A stretch of 64,000 bases of DNA from Cladocopium goreaui. Its lineage: Eukaryota > Sar > Dinophyceae > Suessiales > Symbiodiniaceae. Each line of letters starts with the position of its first letter. Within the stretch, counting starts at the first letter, position 1. Shown one piece after another: positions 63,317-64,000 of the stretch. The translations under genes were made by a program, and so were the position numbers. The notes beneath the pieces are model-generated. The model ran no database searches. It saw nothing but the letters and a program-made list of their open reading frames with translations, and was not told the DNA's origin. Location of the stretch: positions 54,462-118,461 of the forward strand of contig CAMXCT020002036.1 in NCBI GenBank assembly GCA_947184155.2, written 5' to 3'.

Positions 63317-64000
63317 CACGCCGTTGTGGCGCGAAGCGCATTTGGAAGTAAAATGTGTTAAAAACTGAAGGGTTCGGACCACTTTTGGAAGTTAAGATGT
63401 TGAGAAGGTGCACGCCGTTGTGGCGCGAAGAACATGTCGAAGTCAAAATGTACAAAACACTAGGGGTTCGGACCACTTTTGGAGCTTCAGATGTCGAAAA
63501 AGTGCACGCCGTTGTGGCGCGAAGCACATTTCGAAGTGAAAATGTACAAAGCACTAGGGGTTCGGACCACTTTTGGAAGTTGAGATGTCGAAAAAGTGCA
63601 CGCCGTTGTGGCGCGAAGCACATTTCGAAGTCAAAATGTACAAAACACTAGGGGTTCGGACCACTTTTGGAAGTTGAGATGTCGAAAAAGTGCACGCCGT
63701 TGTGGCGCAAAGCACATTTCGAAGTGAAAATGTACAATCCCAGGGGTTCGGACCACTTTTGGAAGTTGAGATGTCGAAAAAGTGCACGCCGTTGTGGCGC
63801 GAAGCACATTTCGAAGTGAAAATGTACAAAGCACTACATGTTCGCGCCACTTTTGGAGGTTCAGATGTCGAAAAAGTGCACGCCGTTGTGGCGCGAAGCA
63901 CATTTCGAAGTGAAAATGTACAAAGCACTACATGTTCGCGCCACTTTTGGAGGTTCAGATGTCGAAAAAGTGCACGCCGTTGTGGCGCGAAGCACATTTC
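63317..64000 (+). repeat. 94-bp satellite, reaches right edge
   Basis: CACGCCGTTGTGGCGCGAAG recurs at 63317, 63411, 63505, 63599, 63693, 63785, 63879 and 63973: period 94, once 92 through a 2-bp loss. Units also contain GTTCGGACCACTTTTGGA; the last two full units change to GTTCGCGCCACTTTTGGA. The array continues beyond the window. Confidence 0.97.

Overview
The window looks like nuclear DNA of a dinoflagellate, most likely a Symbiodiniaceae-type genome. This is inferred from the protein families: copia polyproteins with K/G-rich Gag tails, tyrosine-recombinase retroelements with C-rich zinc-finger Gag-like ORFs, Ubl-ankyrin fragments and a giant SF1-helicase ORF. Large tracts of simple repeats and satellites agree with this. 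No confident single-copy host housekeeping gene, tRNA or rRNA is visible. Ordinary coding content is low and mobile elements dominate.

Layout. 1-4.39 kb: 5' part of a Ty1/copia-type element on the minus strand (Gag with two zinc knuckles, then protease and integrase running off the left edge). 5.99-6.87 kb: broken Ubl-ankyrin gene. 8.4-17.9 kb: a long plus-strand gene in several frames encoding a glycosyltransferase-like segment, a Ser-Asp-His hydrolase-like segment and an SF1 helicase. Small hairpins with covarying stems lie on both sides of it, and a 100-N assembly gap with duplicated flanks lies inside it. 20.5-29.2 kb: decayed tyrosine-recombinase (YR) retroelement 'A'. 30.5-39.9 kb: complete, young YR retroelement 'B' (9,435 bp) inside a CTAT/CTATCCAT microsatellite. 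45.0-50.3 kb: a 5.2-kb array of 10-bp units, open in frames on both strands. 51.2-53.0 kb: a pair of about 450-bp direct repeats. 53.1-56.2 kb: a second, internally deleted copia-like LTR element. 57.4-64.0 kb: minisatellites (16, 72, 8 and 45 bp), CTAT/TAATG microsatellites and a 94-bp satellite reaching the right edge.

Main biology. Elements A and B share one architecture: recombinase ORF, then a Gag-like zinc-finger ORF, then a polyprotein with a cytosine-methyltransferase-like domain ahead of reverse transcriptase and RNase H. B is bounded by split direct repeats (A1 - ORFs - B1A2 - spacer - B2). A 14-bp inverted repeat at its B1/A2 junction is a good candidate recombinase site. In both elements, and in the unrelated copia element, gag and pol lie in one frame separated by a single UGA, suggesting stop-codon readthrough. 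The helicase gene with its flanking hairpins is the other strong candidate for an undescribed system.

Limits: no searches were run. Frame breaks may be decay, introns or assembly indels, and these cannot be told apart here.
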